Shown piece by piece: positions 25,237 through 33,350 of a stretch of 63,870 nucleotides of DNA. The notes under the pieces are model-generated. The model was given only the letters and a program-made list of their open reading frames with translations, was not told the origin of the DNA and did no database searches. The DNA comes from an uncultured Pseudomonadota bacterium (GTDB taxonomy: Bacteria > Myxococcota_A > UBA796 > SXON01). The position numbers were made by a program, and so were the translations under genes. Every line of letters begins with the position of its first letter. Position 1 is the stretch's first letter. The stretch is from the NCBI GenBank assembly GCA_903844155.1, contig CAIMSU010000271.1, positions 1-63,870 of the forward strand, in the 5' to 3' direction.

Positions 25237-25980
25237 CTACTTTCCCCCGTTGGCCTCTGGGAGCACCTTGTTGGCGACCTCGGCGGCCGGGCCTGGCTCG
25301 GCAACTCGGACCTTGATGTTCACGGCGCGCGCTTCGGGGTTCTCCCCGTCCGCCAGCGTCGCGCTGGTCACAAGCCGCGCGGCGGGTATTCCATGGTGTT
25401 CGAGATAGCGCACGGTGACCAGCGCGCGCTCGGAGGCCAGCGCCCAGTTGTCGGCGAACAAGCCCCCAGGAGCGATGGGGACCCCGTCGGCATGGCCGAT
25501 CACCTCTACCAACGCGGCGAACGGCGCGAGCTTCTCGGCGATCTCGCTGAGCACTCCGTACGCGCTGGGCCTGAGCTCAGCCCTTCCCACCACGAAGAGG
25601 AAGCTTTGCGGCAGCACCAACACGAGGTCCTGGTCGACCAGCCCGATCTGCACGACGTTGTCCGACATCGAGCCCTCGAGGTTGCGCTTCAGCGTGGCGA
25701 TCGTGGGTTCGGCCGCCTCCTCCATGAGGTGGTTCGGCACGATGTTCGGCACGTCGGGTGGAGGGGGCGCCACGTCGAGCACGTCGAGCAGCGCCATCGG
25801 CATACCGCCGTCGAACGCCGCGTTCATCGCGTTGATGATGGCGCTCAGCTTCTTCTGGTCGGTCTGCGCGCTCGCATAGAGCACGGTGAAGAACGCGAAC
25901 AGCAACGTGATGAAGTCCGCGTAGCTCACGAGCCAGCGCTCGTGGTTCTCGTGTTCCTCGTGCTTGACCTTGCGCGCCAT
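25237..25980 (-). CDS. motB: Flagellar motor stator protein MotB
   Basis: A 247-residue stator subunit. The single membrane helix carries the proton-accepting Asp at residue 22 (YADFITLLFAFFTVLYA), followed by a plug-like region and a C-terminal OmpA-like peptidoglycan-binding domain (SEIAEKLAPFAALVEVIGHADGVPI, then NWALASERALVTVRYLEHHGI). Proton rather than sodium coupling is likely from the MotB-type residues but not proven. It follows motA by 3 nt on the minus strand and ends the fliA-flgF-flgG-flgA-flgH-motA-motB run. Confidence 0.93.
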   Translation of the reverse strand: MARKVKHEEHENHERWLVSYADFITLLFAFFTVLYASAQTDQKKLSAIINAMNAAFDGGMPMALLDVLDVAPPPPDVPNIVPNHLMEEAAEPTIATLKRNLEGSMSDNVVQIGLVDQDLVLVLPQSFLFVVGRAELRPSAYGVLSEIAEKLAPFAALVEVIGHADGVPIAPGGLFADNWALASERALVTVRYLEHHGIPAARLVTSATLADGENPEARAVNIKVRVAEPGPAAEVANKVLPEANGGK

Positions 25981-25983
25981 CGG

Positions 25984-26772
25984 CTAGGCTGCCTGCTCGT
26001 TCTCCGCCGAGGGGCTCGGCTTCGGGCCCGCATGGCGTCCGAACGGCGCAAGCATCTCCGTCATCTGGCGTGCATTGGCGCCCGCGACGATGCCGGTCAC
26101 ACCGACGAGCAGCATCTCGCGGTCCTCGGTGTCGCCCCCCACGATCTTCTTGAGTCGGGTCCCGAGCGGAAGGAAGACGAGGTTCGCCGCACCCACGCCG
26201 TAGATCGTGGCGACGAATGCAACAGCGATGCCGGATCCGAGCTTGGCCGGGTCGGTCAGGTTCTGCATGACGTGAATCAGGCCGAGCACGGCCCCAAGGA
26301 TCCCGATGGTCGGCGAATACCCGCCGGCGGCCTCGAACAACTTCGCCGAGGCCATGCCGTGGTGCTCCTCCATGTCCATCTCCAGCTCGAGCATGTGCTT
26401 CACGTGGTCGCCGCTGCTGCCATCCACGAGCATCTGGAGCGCCTGCCGCAAGGTGGGGTCGCTCACCGACGGGAGCTGGGATTCAACCGCGAGCATGCCA
26501 TCCCGACGGACGATCGTGGTCATTCGCAGGATGTCCGACTGCATCTTCGGCCGGTCGGCTTTGCCGGGGAAGACCACACGGCGGATCAGGGCCTGGAGGC
26601 CCCGCAGCTCCTCCTTCGTCGCCCCGAGCCACGTCGCCCCGATGGTGCCGCCGAACACGATCATCGCGGCCGTCGGCTGCACCAATGACGAGAGGTGCCC
26701 CCCCTCAACCGCGTTGCCCCCGAGGATCAACCCGAAAGAGAGGGCGAGCGCGAAGACGGCCGTCAGATCCAT
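25984..26772 (-). CDS. motA: Flagellar motor stator protein MotA
   Basis: A 262-residue four-helix stator subunit of the MotA/PomA type. It starts MDLTAVFALALSFGLILGGNAVEGG and has the conserved helix 3 stretch GGYSPTIGILGAVLGLIHVMQNL and helix 4 LGSGIAVAFVATIYGVGAANL. The cytoplasmic loop with RRVVFPG carries the charged residues that touch FliG. It is placed between flgH and motB. Confidence 0.95.
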   Translation of the reverse strand: MDLTAVFALALSFGLILGGNAVEGGHLSSLVQPTAAMIVFGGTIGATWLGATKEELRGLQALIRRVVFPGKADRPKMQSDILRMTTIVRRDGMLAVESQLPSVSDPTLRQALQMLVDGSSGDHVKHMLELEMDMEEHHGMASAKLFEAAGGYSPTIGILGAVLGLIHVMQNLTDPAKLGSGIAVAFVATIYGVGAANLVFLPLGTRLKKIVGGDTEDREMLLVGVTGIVAGANARQMTEMLAPFGRHAGPKPSPSAENEQAA

Positions 26773-26780
26773 GGTGCGTC

Positions 26781-27443
26781 CTAGAAGGGCCAGAGGGTGT
26801 CGGCGAGCCGAGTGCCCCAGCCGGGTCCCTGCTTGTCTGCGAGGACCCCCGCGCCGGTGAACTCGATGTGGGCCTCCGCGATGAGATCTGACCGGACGGT
26901 GTTGTCAAGCAGGATGTCGCGCGGGCGCACGACGCCGTCGAGCGCGAGCACCTGTGTCTCCCGGTTGACCTTGACCGTCTTCGTGCCGCGGATCCGAAGG
27001 TTGCCGTTCGGCAGGACCTCTTCGACCTGGCAGGTGATCGTGGCCGCGAGCGAGCCGGTGCGCGAGGTGGAGCCGGTTCCGACATGCTTGGACGTGGAGT
27101 CCCCCCCGAGCCCGATGGTGGTCCCCATGGACGGATTCGCCTTCAGGATCTGCTGGTCCAGCCCGAGCCCGGCCGTGATGTTGAAGTCGGCGCTGCCGAC
27201 GCGGGAGGTGGACGTGTCGGCGCCGAGCGAGGTGCTCGAGCTGTCCTCGATATTCACGGTGATGAGGTCGCCGACGCGACGGGCGTTTCCATCCGCGCCG
27301 ATCAGCGCGCGGGTGCCGACCTCCGTCCAGAGCGAGCCGGGCGGGACCGTGACGAAGGGGACCGGAGCGAGGTCCACCGCAGTGGCCGGGTCCGGGGGCG
27401 GAGTCGGGTGAATGCAGCCGAGAAGCAGGAAGACGATGTTCAT
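26781..27443 (-). CDS. flgH: Flagellar L-ring lipoprotein FlgH
   Basis: A 220-residue outer-membrane L-ring protein. It has a lipoprotein signal (IVFLLLGC, Cys10), then GSLWTEVGTRALIGADGNARRVGDLITVNIEDSSSTSLGADTSTSR and the C-terminal LALDGVVRPRDILLDNTVRSDLIAEAHIEFTG typical of FlgH. Its start overlaps the end of flgA. With FlgI it makes the bushing; this shows a two-membrane envelope. Confidence 0.95.
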   Translation of the reverse strand: MNIVFLLLGCIHPTPPPDPATAVDLAPVPFVTVPPGSLWTEVGTRALIGADGNARRVGDLITVNIEDSSSTSLGADTSTSRVGSADFNITAGLGLDQQILKANPSMGTTIGLGGDSTSKHVGTGSTSRTGSLAATITCQVEEVLPNGNLRIRGTKTVKVNRETQVLALDGVVRPRDILLDNTVRSDLIAEAHIEFTGAGVLADKQGPGWGTRLADTLWPF

Positions 27444-28030
27444 GGGGCATGGACCGCGACGACGCTGGCGCCCTCATAGGTTCCGGTGAGGACCTTGTGG
27501 GTGGCGAGGTTGAGCACTGCCACCTGGCTCCCGGTGAAGCCGTCCTGAAGGAGTTGGCCGGGCGCTGCGACCGTGAGCGCCCCCGCCCGGGCCTCGAGCC
27601 GCACCTGGGCGCCCTTCTGGAGATCCGGCCAAGCCCCGACACGCGCCATGGTGACCGGCGCGCCAGCGGGCAGGGCGACGCGGGCTTGCCAGGCGCGTGA
27701 CGGGTCGACGGCCGTTTCGCCGTCGAGCGCCGTGCACGCGATCCTTGCGGTGACGATGGCAACGCGTGCGCCCGGAACGACCGCCGTTGCCGCCACCGGA
27801 ACGTCCCGGAACACGGTGACCTGGGGGTGCACCGCATACCGGTGACCGCCCGCCGCGAGGATTATCCGCACCGTTCCGCAGAGCCCGCCCGAGGTCGGCA
27901 GCGTGACCTGCCAGTCGGCGTCGTAGGAAGCCCCGACGAGCGTGTCGAGGTCGGCGACTTGCACGTCGGCCGGGGCGACTCCCTCGTGCTGGGCGACGGC
28001 GTCGCGGAGCGCGTCCGCGGGCGTCATCAT
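27440..28030 (-). CDS. flgA: P-ring assembly chaperone FlgA, no visible signal peptide
   Basis: A 196-residue FlgA with the C-terminal SAF-type domain (ARVALPAGAPVTMARVGAWPDLQKGAQVRLEARAGALTVAAPGQLLQDGFTGSQVAVLN). FlgA normally acts in the periplasm to assist FlgI ring formation and so needs a signal peptide. This protein begins MMTPADALRDAVAQHEGVAP, with no hydrophobic signal, and its start is locked to the flgG stop (4-nt overlap). Either a start further upstream within flgG was missed, or export differs. Confidence 0.85.
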   Translation of the reverse strand: MMTPADALRDAVAQHEGVAPADVQVADLDTLVGASYDADWQVTLPTSGGLCGTVRIILAAGGHRYAVHPQVTVFRDVPVAATAVVPGARVAIVTARIACTALDGETAVDPSRAWQARVALPAGAPVTMARVGAWPDLQKGAQVRLEARAGALTVAAPGQLLQDGFTGSQVAVLNLATHKVLTGTYEGASVVAVHAP

Positions 28031-28794
28031 CGCTTGAGCCCGACCGCGGTCTGGAGCATCTCGTCGGCCGCCTGGATGACCTTGCTCGACATCTCGTAGC
28101 TTCGCTGCGCGGTGATCATGTTGACGAGCTCCTCGGCGACATCGACGTTGCTCCCCTCGGTCGCGTACTGGAGCACCTGCCCTGCCCCGTCCTGCCCCGG
28201 CGTCCCGCGCGAAACCGAGCCCGCGTCCGGCGTGGCACGGTAGAGGTTCCCGCCCGCAGCCTCCAACGCCTCCGGGTTCTGGAAGTGGGCGATCTCAAGC
28301 GTGCCCAGCGCCAGCCTTTCGACGACCCCCGTGCTCGAGTTCGTGAGGTCCGCCGAGAGGGATCCGTCGCTGCCGACCACGAGGGTGCCGCCGTCTGGCA
28401 CCTGAATCCCGGGGGAGACGAGGTTCCCGGCCTGGGTGGTGAGGTTGCCGTCCACGTCCGTCCTGAAGTGGCCGTCCCGCGTGTACAGCGTCTCCCCGCT
28501 CGGCGTCTCGACGATGAAGAAGCCAGCGCCGTCGATCATCATGTCCGTCGCGTTGGAGCTTGGCACGGTGTCGCCGTTCGCAAAATTCCGGGTGAGCGAG
28601 GCGACGCGGACCCCGCTCCCGATCTGCATCCCGTCGACGCCTGAGCCGGGAACTCGTTGGTACACCAGATCCTCGTAGCTCTCCCGCACCTTCTTGAAGC
28701 CCGAGGTGCTGGAGTTCGCGATGTTGTTGGCGATGTTCTCGATCTTGAGCTGGTTCGCGGCCATGCCGGTCGCTGCGGTGTAGAGAGCGCGCAT
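28027..28794 (-). CDS. flgG: Flagellar distal rod protein FlgG
   Basis: A 255-residue distal rod protein. It starts MRALYTAATGMAANQLKIENIANNIANSSTSGFKKVRESYEDLVYQ and ends with the axial C-terminal helix NVDVAEELVNMITAQRSYEMSSKVIQAADEMLQ. It has the FlgG-specific DMMIDGAGFFIVETPSGETLYTRDGHF stretch. It lies between flgF and flgA with minimal spacing. Confidence 0.97.
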   Translation of the reverse strand: MRALYTAATGMAANQLKIENIANNIANSSTSGFKKVRESYEDLVYQRVPGSGVDGMQIGSGVRVASLTRNFANGDTVPSSNATDMMIDGAGFFIVETPSGETLYTRDGHFRTDVDGNLTTQAGNLVSPGIQVPDGGTLVVGSDGSLSADLTNSSTGVVERLALGTLEIAHFQNPEALEAAGGNLYRATPDAGSVSRGTPGQDGAGQVLQYATEGSNVDVAEELVNMITAQRSYEMSSKVIQAADEMLQTAVGLKR

Positions 28795-28797
28795 TGC

Positions 28798-29454
28798 TTA
28801 CCCCTTGATGCGGTTGAGTCGGCCCTGCATTTCGTCGCTGGTCTGCATCACCTTCTCCTGGGCTTCGAAGAAGCGAGAGGCCTCGATCAGGTCCACCATG
28901 GCCCGCATCGCGTCGACGTTACTGCCCTCGCGCGCGCCCTGCACCACGTTGATGTCCTGCACCGGGGTCGCGGTGCCAGACCAGCGTCCGCCTCCGAGCG
29001 GTGTGGCCTTCGCCAGTTGGACGATCTCCAGCCGGCCGATTTCGCCAGAGAGCGATCCGGTCACCTTGCCATCCGGCGAAACCATCAACTGCTCGCCGGG
29101 ATCGAGCCGAATCGGACCCCCTTCCGTCAGCACGGCCGTGCCGTCATTCGTGACCAGCGTGCCCTCGGCATCCAGCCGGAAGCTCCCGTCGCGAGTGGCA
29201 CTACCATCCGCCAGCGCGAAGAACCCGTCGCCACGAAGCGCGAGGTGGGTCGCGATGTTGTCGGTTTCCAGCTCGCCGTCCTGCGTGCTGAACGTCGTGC
29301 CGGATGACTTCACGGAGGTCTGTCCGACAAGCTCGAAGTGCTGGCGTTGCTCGCGAAACCCCTGCGTGTTCACGTTCGCTACGTTGTTGGAGATCATCTC
29401 CAGCTGCTTCCACGCTGCCGATGCCCCGGTAAAGGATGTGTACAGGTCACGCAT
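28798..29454 (-). CDS. flgF: Flagellar rod protein FlgF
   Basis: A 218-residue proximal rod protein of the FlgF type: MRDLYTSFTGASAAWKQLEMISNNVANVNTQGFREQRQHFELV and the C-terminal GSNVDAMRAMVDLIEASRFFEAQEKVMQTSDEM. ATG 29454 overlaps the stop of fliA, giving coupled translation from sigma gene to rod gene; longer in-frame starts would lie inside fliA. Confidence 0.93.
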   Translation of the reverse strand: MRDLYTSFTGASAAWKQLEMISNNVANVNTQGFREQRQHFELVGQTSVKSSGTTFSTQDGELETDNIATHLALRGDGFFALADGSATRDGSFRLDAEGTLVTNDGTAVLTEGGPIRLDPGEQLMVSPDGKVTGSLSGEIGRLEIVQLAKATPLGGGRWSGTATPVQDINVVQGAREGSNVDAMRAMVDLIEASRFFEAQEKVMQTSDEMQGRLNRIKG

Positions 29455-30232
29455 GGCGGTCCTCCGGGTCTTCAAGTACGCCGTCCAGATCAAAGCCGAC
29501 ATCGGCATCGACGTTGATCCCGACGGCCTTCCGGAGCTTGACGCGGGCACTCGAGAGAAGCTGGCTGATCCGGGAGGGCGTGACCTCCAGAATGGCACCG
29601 ATCTCGGCCATCGAACACTCGCGGGCGTAGTAGAGGAGCAGGGCCTGTCGCTCTTTCTGAGGCAACCCTAGGATCGCGGCTCGCAGGGCCTGGCGGGCCT
29701 CTTCCAAAAGCAGGCGCCTGGGGCCGCCCGCCTCGACGCCGAGACGGGGGTCTTCCTGGAACACGGAGGTCGACTCGCGGGTGGGTGGGGTGGTGGCGGC
29801 GCGCATTTGCCAGTAGCTCTCCATCGGTAGGCCGAGGTGGTTGGCCAGCTCTTCGTGGCCGGGGTTGTGGCCGAGCGCACGGCGGGTGTCCGCCGTCGCC
29901 CGGGCGAGGTCCTGCGACATCTGGTTCTGGCGACGCGTGACGCCGGTTGCCCGCCGCTCGGCATCCAGCATCTCCCCAAGGATCCGGTAGGAGGCGAAGC
30001 TCGAGAAGTCGACGTTCTGGGTCGGTTCGAAGCGGTCGAAGGCCTCCAAAAGGCCGAGGACGCCATAGGACACGAGGTCCTCGATGCTGAGATCGCAGCC
30101 CGGGCTCGTGCGATCGGAAAGGCGCCGAGCGAGCAGGAGGATGCGGCGCGAGAACCGCTCACAGGCCTGACTCCGGGTCATGCCCTCTACGATGCGATCG
30201 CCGTCAGAGCGATTGTAGCCACGCGGGATCAC
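29447..30232 (-). CDS. fliA: FliA-type motility sigma factor (first copy)
   Basis: About 261 residues with sigma-70 family regions 2, 3 and 4: DLVSYGVLGLLEAFDRFEPTQNVDFSSFASYRILGEMLDAERRATGVTRR (region 2 and melting segment), a short region 3, and LPQKERQALLLYYARECSMAEIGAILEVTPSRISQLLSSARVKLRKAV (region 4 HTH). No region 1.1, as in FliA. Start GTG 30232 or ATG 30181. An exact sigma-28-type promoter sits upstream, so it may activate its own transcription. It heads fliA-flgF-flgG-flgA-flgH-motA-motB. A second FliA-type factor is at 54835-55674. Confidence 0.88.
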   Translation of the reverse strand: MIPRGYNRSDGDRIVEGMTRSQACERFSRRILLLARRLSDRTSPGCDLSIEDLVSYGVLGLLEAFDRFEPTQNVDFSSFASYRILGEMLDAERRATGVTRRQNQMSQDLARATADTRRALGHNPGHEELANHLGLPMESYWQMRAATTPPTRESTSVFQEDPRLGVEAGGPRRLLLEEARQALRAAILGLPQKERQALLLYYARECSMAEIGAILEVTPSRISQLLSSARVKLRKAVGINVDADVGFDLDGVLEDPEDRHA

Positions 30233-30256
30233 GGTCGGTCCAATCTCCCGCTGTGC

Positions 30257-30282
30257 ATCGGTCGCAGATCGGGATTCTTGAG
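30257..30282 (-). promoter_or_regulatory. Sigma-28-type promoter of fliA operon
   Basis: CTCAA, 16 bp, CCGATGCA on the minus strand: an exact core match, 24 nt upstream of the fliA GTG. It is divergent from the fliL promoter about 95 bp away (between -35 boxes), and no gene lies between. Confidence 0.75.
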
Positions 30283-30377
30283 TTGGGGCGGAAAAGAGTT
30301 CGACGTTGACCGCGCGTCAGCGACCGTAGAGAAGCGCGGGGTGGCAACGCAGACTACCGCCGACCCCGCGCTATGGG

Positions 30378-30403
30378 CTAAAGAACCGGGGGCCGCGACC
30401 GAT
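30378..30403 (+). promoter_or_regulatory. Sigma-28-type promoter of fliL-M
   Basis: CTAAA, 16 bp, CCGATGGG. The -35 box is closer to the enterobacterial TAAA consensus than other copies here. The fliL ATG is 10 nt after the -10 box, so transcripts would start at or within a few bases of the start codon. Confidence 0.72.
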
Positions 30404-30413
30404 GGGGCCAGAC

Positions 30414-31010
30414 ATGAGTTCCAGCCCCGCGTCCGCCGCCTCGAAATTCGACGATCAGGCCGCGACGAAGCCAGGGGTCGCCGCGCCCGCAAGATCCCGC
30501 GTCGGCCGCTCGGTGGCCATCGGTGCTGCCATCCTCGCGGTTGGCGCTGGGGCGGGCTTCGGCGGCGCGTACCTCTCCGGCATGACCGCGACGAAGGCCA
30601 AGCCCACGGAGGCCGAGACGACCGAGGCACCGGCTGCGGCGGAGGCCATCGGGGCAGGGGCGCCCGCGACCTCCGGGACCGAAACTGCGGTGACCGTGAA
30701 CTCCGTTTCGGGAACGGCGGTGACCAACATCGGCGCGTTCACCGTCAACCTTCGCGGCGGTGCCGGCGGCCGCGTGTTGCGCCTCGAAGTGCAGATCGAG
30801 ACCCCCGCAGCGGAGGCCGCGGGCCTCACGGCGCACTCGGCGCAGCTCCGCGACTCGATCATCACAGCGGTGAGCGACTACACCTGGTCCGAACTCGAGG
30901 GAGCCGAAGGCAAGACCCGCCTGCGCGACGAGCTCATCACGCGGGTCAACGGCGTACTGGCCCCCGCCGCGATCGGAAGGCTCTACTTCACTCAGTTCGT
31001 GATTCAATGA
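30414..31010 (+). CDS. fliL: Flagellar basal-body-associated protein FliL
   Basis: A 198-residue single-pass inner-membrane protein: short cytoplasmic tail, membrane helix (VAIGAAILAVGAGAGFGGAYL, about residues 38-58), a Thr/Ala/Glu linker, then the FliL domain (FTVNLRGGAGGRVLRLEVQIE ... AAQLRDSIITAVSDYTWSELEGAEGKTRLRDELITRVN). It ends with the typical IGRLYFTQFVIQ. FliL surrounds the stator and supports torque. ATG 30414 is chosen because ATG 30402 lies inside the promoter -10 box. The stop overlaps the fliM start (ATGA). Confidence 0.9.
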   Translation: MSSSPASAASKFDDQAATKPGVAAPARSRVGRSVAIGAAILAVGAGAGFGGAYLSGMTATKAKPTEAETTEAPAAAEAIGAGAPATSGTETAVTVNSVSGTAVTNIGAFTVNLRGGAGGRVLRLEVQIETPAAEAAGLTAHSAQLRDSIITAVSDYTWSELEGAEGKTRLRDELITRVNGVLAPAAIGRLYFTQFVIQ

Positions 31011-31903
31011 GCCGGGCCGGCGTCGCGCCGAGCCCTCGGATGGGAAAGGCGGCCGCCGTCGAGACTCCCGCCGCCGAGCCGCTCTTGCACGAGGTCTTCG
31101 GGGGTGTCGCCCGACGGCTCCGGGCGCAGTTGACCACCCGGACGGGGATGGATTCGCCGTCCCGCGTGGCGGAGGTGTCGATCGCGACGCTCGGCTCGCT
31201 ATGCCGGGACCAGCGCTACTCTGACGCGGCCCTCTGGTGCGCGCACGCGGTCGGCGGTTGCATCGACCCCGCCTACGTCGTGTTTGAGCGCAGACTGCTC
31301 GGCTCGTTGATGGGACGCTTGTTCGGCGAGGGCAAGGTGGAGGCCTCGCCGACCCGTACCGGCGTCGTCACCGAAGTCGAGCAGGTGATCGGAGCGCGCA
31401 TGAGCCGCGAGCTCACCGACGCCATCTCCGCGTGCTGGGGCGTCAGCGAGCCGCTCGTCATCCGCTCGGGTGCGGTCGGGCGTTCGCGTCGGGTGTGCGC
31501 GGATGTCGATCCCGAGACGCCGTACGCCATCATCGAGCTGGAGGTGGGTGCGGATCCGCCCCACGGCCGGCTCTTCGTCGCGTTGCCGATGACCGCCATC
31601 GAGACCCTCCTTCCGCGCCGCCCGGCCGAGAAGTCCGCTGCACGGGTGCCGCGGTTCGAGCGCCTGCTGGACGTCCAGCTCGAGTTGGTCGTGGAGCTGG
31701 CCCGCTTGCAGGTCCCGCTTCGTCGGCTCCACGGACTCAAGGTCGGGCAGGAGCTGCCGCTCGGGGCGCTCGGGGTGGCGTGCGCCTGCGTGGCCGGTCG
31801 GCAGGTGTTTCTGGGCGATCCCGGCACGAGTGGTGGGCTTCGAAGCTTCCGGATCAAGCGCCGTAACGATTCCCCCTCAAGTATCAACGAGGGCGACCGA
31901 TAG
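31007..31903 (+). CDS. fliM: Divergent flagellar switch protein FliM
   Basis: A 298-residue FliM-like protein: a middle domain (ATLGSLCRDQRYSDAALWC ... RTGVVTEVEQVIGARMSRELTDAI) and a C-terminal SpoA domain (FERLLDVQLELVVELARLQVPLRRLHGLKVGQELPLG). The usual N-terminal CheY-P-binding peptide (consensus LSQxEIDALL) is missing; the N-terminus reads MSRAGVAPSPRMGKAAAVETP. It is also shorter than the typical ~330 residues. With no che genes in the window, switching may be controlled differently or not at all. Placement between fliL and fliN supports the call. Confidence 0.8.
   Translation: MSRAGVAPSPRMGKAAAVETPAAEPLLHEVFGGVARRLRAQLTTRTGMDSPSRVAEVSIATLGSLCRDQRYSDAALWCAHAVGGCIDPAYVVFERRLLGSLMGRLFGEGKVEASPTRTGVVTEVEQVIGARMSRELTDAISACWGVSEPLVIRSGAVGRSRRVCADVDPETPYAIIELEVGADPPHGRLFVALPMTAIETLLPRRPAEKSAARVPRFERLLDVQLELVVELARLQVPLRRLHGLKVGQELPLGALGVACACVAGRQVFLGDPGTSGGLRSFRIKRRNDSPSSINEGDR
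31876..31901 (+). promoter_or_regulatory. Sigma-28-type promoter of fliN-O-P-Q-R-flhB
   Basis: CTCAA, 16 bp, CCGATAGC: an exact core match lying in the last codons of fliM. The fliN ATG is 26 nt downstream and has its own GGAGTG ribosome-binding site. Confidence 0.72.
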
Positions 31904-31927
31904 CACTCCCTGTACTGGAGTGCGTTC

Positions 31928-32194
31928 ATGTCCCTCGCGAAAGGTATTGGCTTCCTTCAGGACTTTCCCGTCGAGGTGGTCGTCGTCTTGGGGCGCGCGA
32001 AGATGACCATCCGCGAGCTCGCCTCGCTCGACAACCAGGACATCATCGAGCTCGACCGGGCGAGCGACGACCCGGTGGAGCTGGTTGTCGGTGGGAGGGT
32101 GCTGGCCCGCGGCGAAATGGTGGTGGTCAAGGACAGGGTCGCGCTCCGGATCATCGAGATCGATGGTGAAACCCTCGAGCGACAGACGGGATGA
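31928..32194 (+). CDS. fliN: Flagellar switch protein FliN
   Basis: An 88-residue SpoA-domain protein: FLQDFPVEVVVVLGRAKMTIRELASLDNQDIIELDRASDDPVELVVGGRVLARGEMVVVKDRVALRIIEI, the canonical FliN core (VxvxLGxtxmxixelLxLxxGsvixLdkxxgePvdvyvNgxxiarGevvvv). It lacks the acidic N-terminal extension seen in longer FliN and is a minimal form that builds the C-ring base. A GGAGTG Shine-Dalgarno precedes ATG 31928. The stop overlaps fliO. Confidence 0.93.
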   Translation: MSLAKGIGFLQDFPVEVVVVLGRAKMTIRELASLDNQDIIELDRASDDPVELVVGGRVLARGEMVVVKDRVALRIIEIDGETLERQTG

Positions 32195-32622
32195 TCGCGG
32201 CGCTCCTCGTGCCGCTGGCCCTGGCGGACGAGCCGGCCACGTACGAGCGCCTGTTCGGCGACCCACCGGCGGCCACGACCGAGACGGTGCCGCCGGCCGA
32301 GCCTGCGCCATGGGGCATGGTCGGAGCGGTCGCGCTTGCCGGCGTCGGGCTCCTCGCGCTGTGGCGACTCCGGAAGTCGGGGCCGCACGGTGCTGCGGGG
32401 CGGCCGCTGGAGATCCTCGGCCGGTACCCGCTGGGTGACCGGAATGCGTTGGTGCTTGTGGAGGTGGTGGACGGGGATGGCGAGCGCCGCCGGCTGCTGA
32501 TCGGCACCGGCACGGGGGCCCCGACCCTCGTGTCCGATCTCGGATCGGGCGCGATGCCCAGCGTGGTGGACGAGGTGTTGGCTGAGCGCCGGCCGGACTT
32601 CCGCCGGGGGGCGGTGGTTTGA
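32191..32622 (+). CDS. fliO: Flagellar export assembly protein FliO
   Basis: A 143-residue protein with an N-terminal hydrophobic signal-like segment (MIAALLVPLALADEP), one membrane helix (GMVGAVALAGVGLLALWRLRK) and a cytoplasmic FliO domain (PLEILGRYPLGDRNALVLVEV ... RRLLIGTGTGAPTLVSDLG). FliO stabilises FliP during assembly of the export gate. Start and stop overlap fliN and fliP. Confidence 0.85.
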   Translation: MIAALLVPLALADEPATYERLFGDPPAATTETVPPAEPAPWGMVGAVALAGVGLLALWRLRKSGPHGAAGRPLEILGRYPLGDRNALVLVEVVDGDGERRRLLIGTGTGAPTLVSDLGSGAMPSVVDEVLAERRPDFRRGAVV

Positions 32623-33350
32623 CGCTCTGGCTCTTCGTCAGCGCGCACGCGGCCGGCCTCGGCGACGTCTCGGCACCCGCCGGCCAGCTTCTCACGCAGG
32701 CGGTCGGGGAGGGTCCGCTGCAGACCAGCACTGCGGTGCGAATGTTGCTGTTCCTCACCGGGCTGAGCTTCCTGCCGGCGATGATCCTCGCGATGACCCC
32801 GTTCATCCGGTTCGTCATGGTGTTCTCGCTCCTGCGGCAGGCGCTCGGTCTCAACCAGAGCCCCCCAAATCAGGTCATCGTCGGCCTCTCCCTGTTCCTG
32901 ACGCTGCTCGTGATGCAGCCGGTGTTCCAGACATCGTGGGACCATGGGCTTGCGCCGTTCCTGGACGGGACCACGGCTCCGGCCGAGGCGCTCGACGCCA
33001 CGGTCGCCCCGTTCCGAACCTTCATGCTGGCCAACACGCGCCGTGACGACATGGCCACCGTGCTGGAGGTCGCCCGGATTCCGCGCCCCGACACCCTGGC
33101 CGGATTGCCGACGGCCGCGGTCGCGAGCGCGTTCATCCTCTCCGAACTCAAGACCGCCCTGATCATCGGAATCTACACGCTGGTCCCCTTCCTGGTGATC
33201 GACCTCGTCGTCAGCAGCATCCTGCTCGGCATGGGTATGATGATGCTGCCGCCGGTCGTGGTGAGCCTCCCGTTCAAGCTCATGGTCTTCGTGTTGATGG
33301 ATGGCTGGGGGTTGCTCGTGCGCGACGTCGTCTCCGGGATCTCCCGATGA
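32619..33350 (+). CDS. fliP: Flagellar export gate protein FliP
   Basis: A 243-residue export gate subunit. The FliP signatures are MLLFLTGLSFLPAMILAMTPFIRFVMVFSLLRQALGLNQSPPNQVIVGLSLFLTLLVM and LKTALIIGIYTLVPFLVIDLVVSSILLGMGMMMLPPVVVSLPFKLMVFVLMDGWGLLV. A signal peptide-like N-terminus is present, as in other FliP proteins. The start is TTG 32619 overlapping the fliO stop (TTGA). With FliQ and FliR it builds the helical export pore. Confidence 0.96.
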   Translation: MTLWLFVSAHAAGLGDVSAPAGQLLTQAVGEGPLQTSTAVRMLLFLTGLSFLPAMILAMTPFIRFVMVFSLLRQALGLNQSPPNQVIVGLSLFLTLLVMQPVFQTSWDHGLAPFLDGTTAPAEALDATVAPFRTFMLANTRRDDMATVLEVARIPRPDTLAGLPTAAVASAFILSELKTALIIGIYTLVPFLVIDLVVSSILLGMGMMMLPPVVVSLPFKLMVFVLMDGWGLLVRDVVSGISR

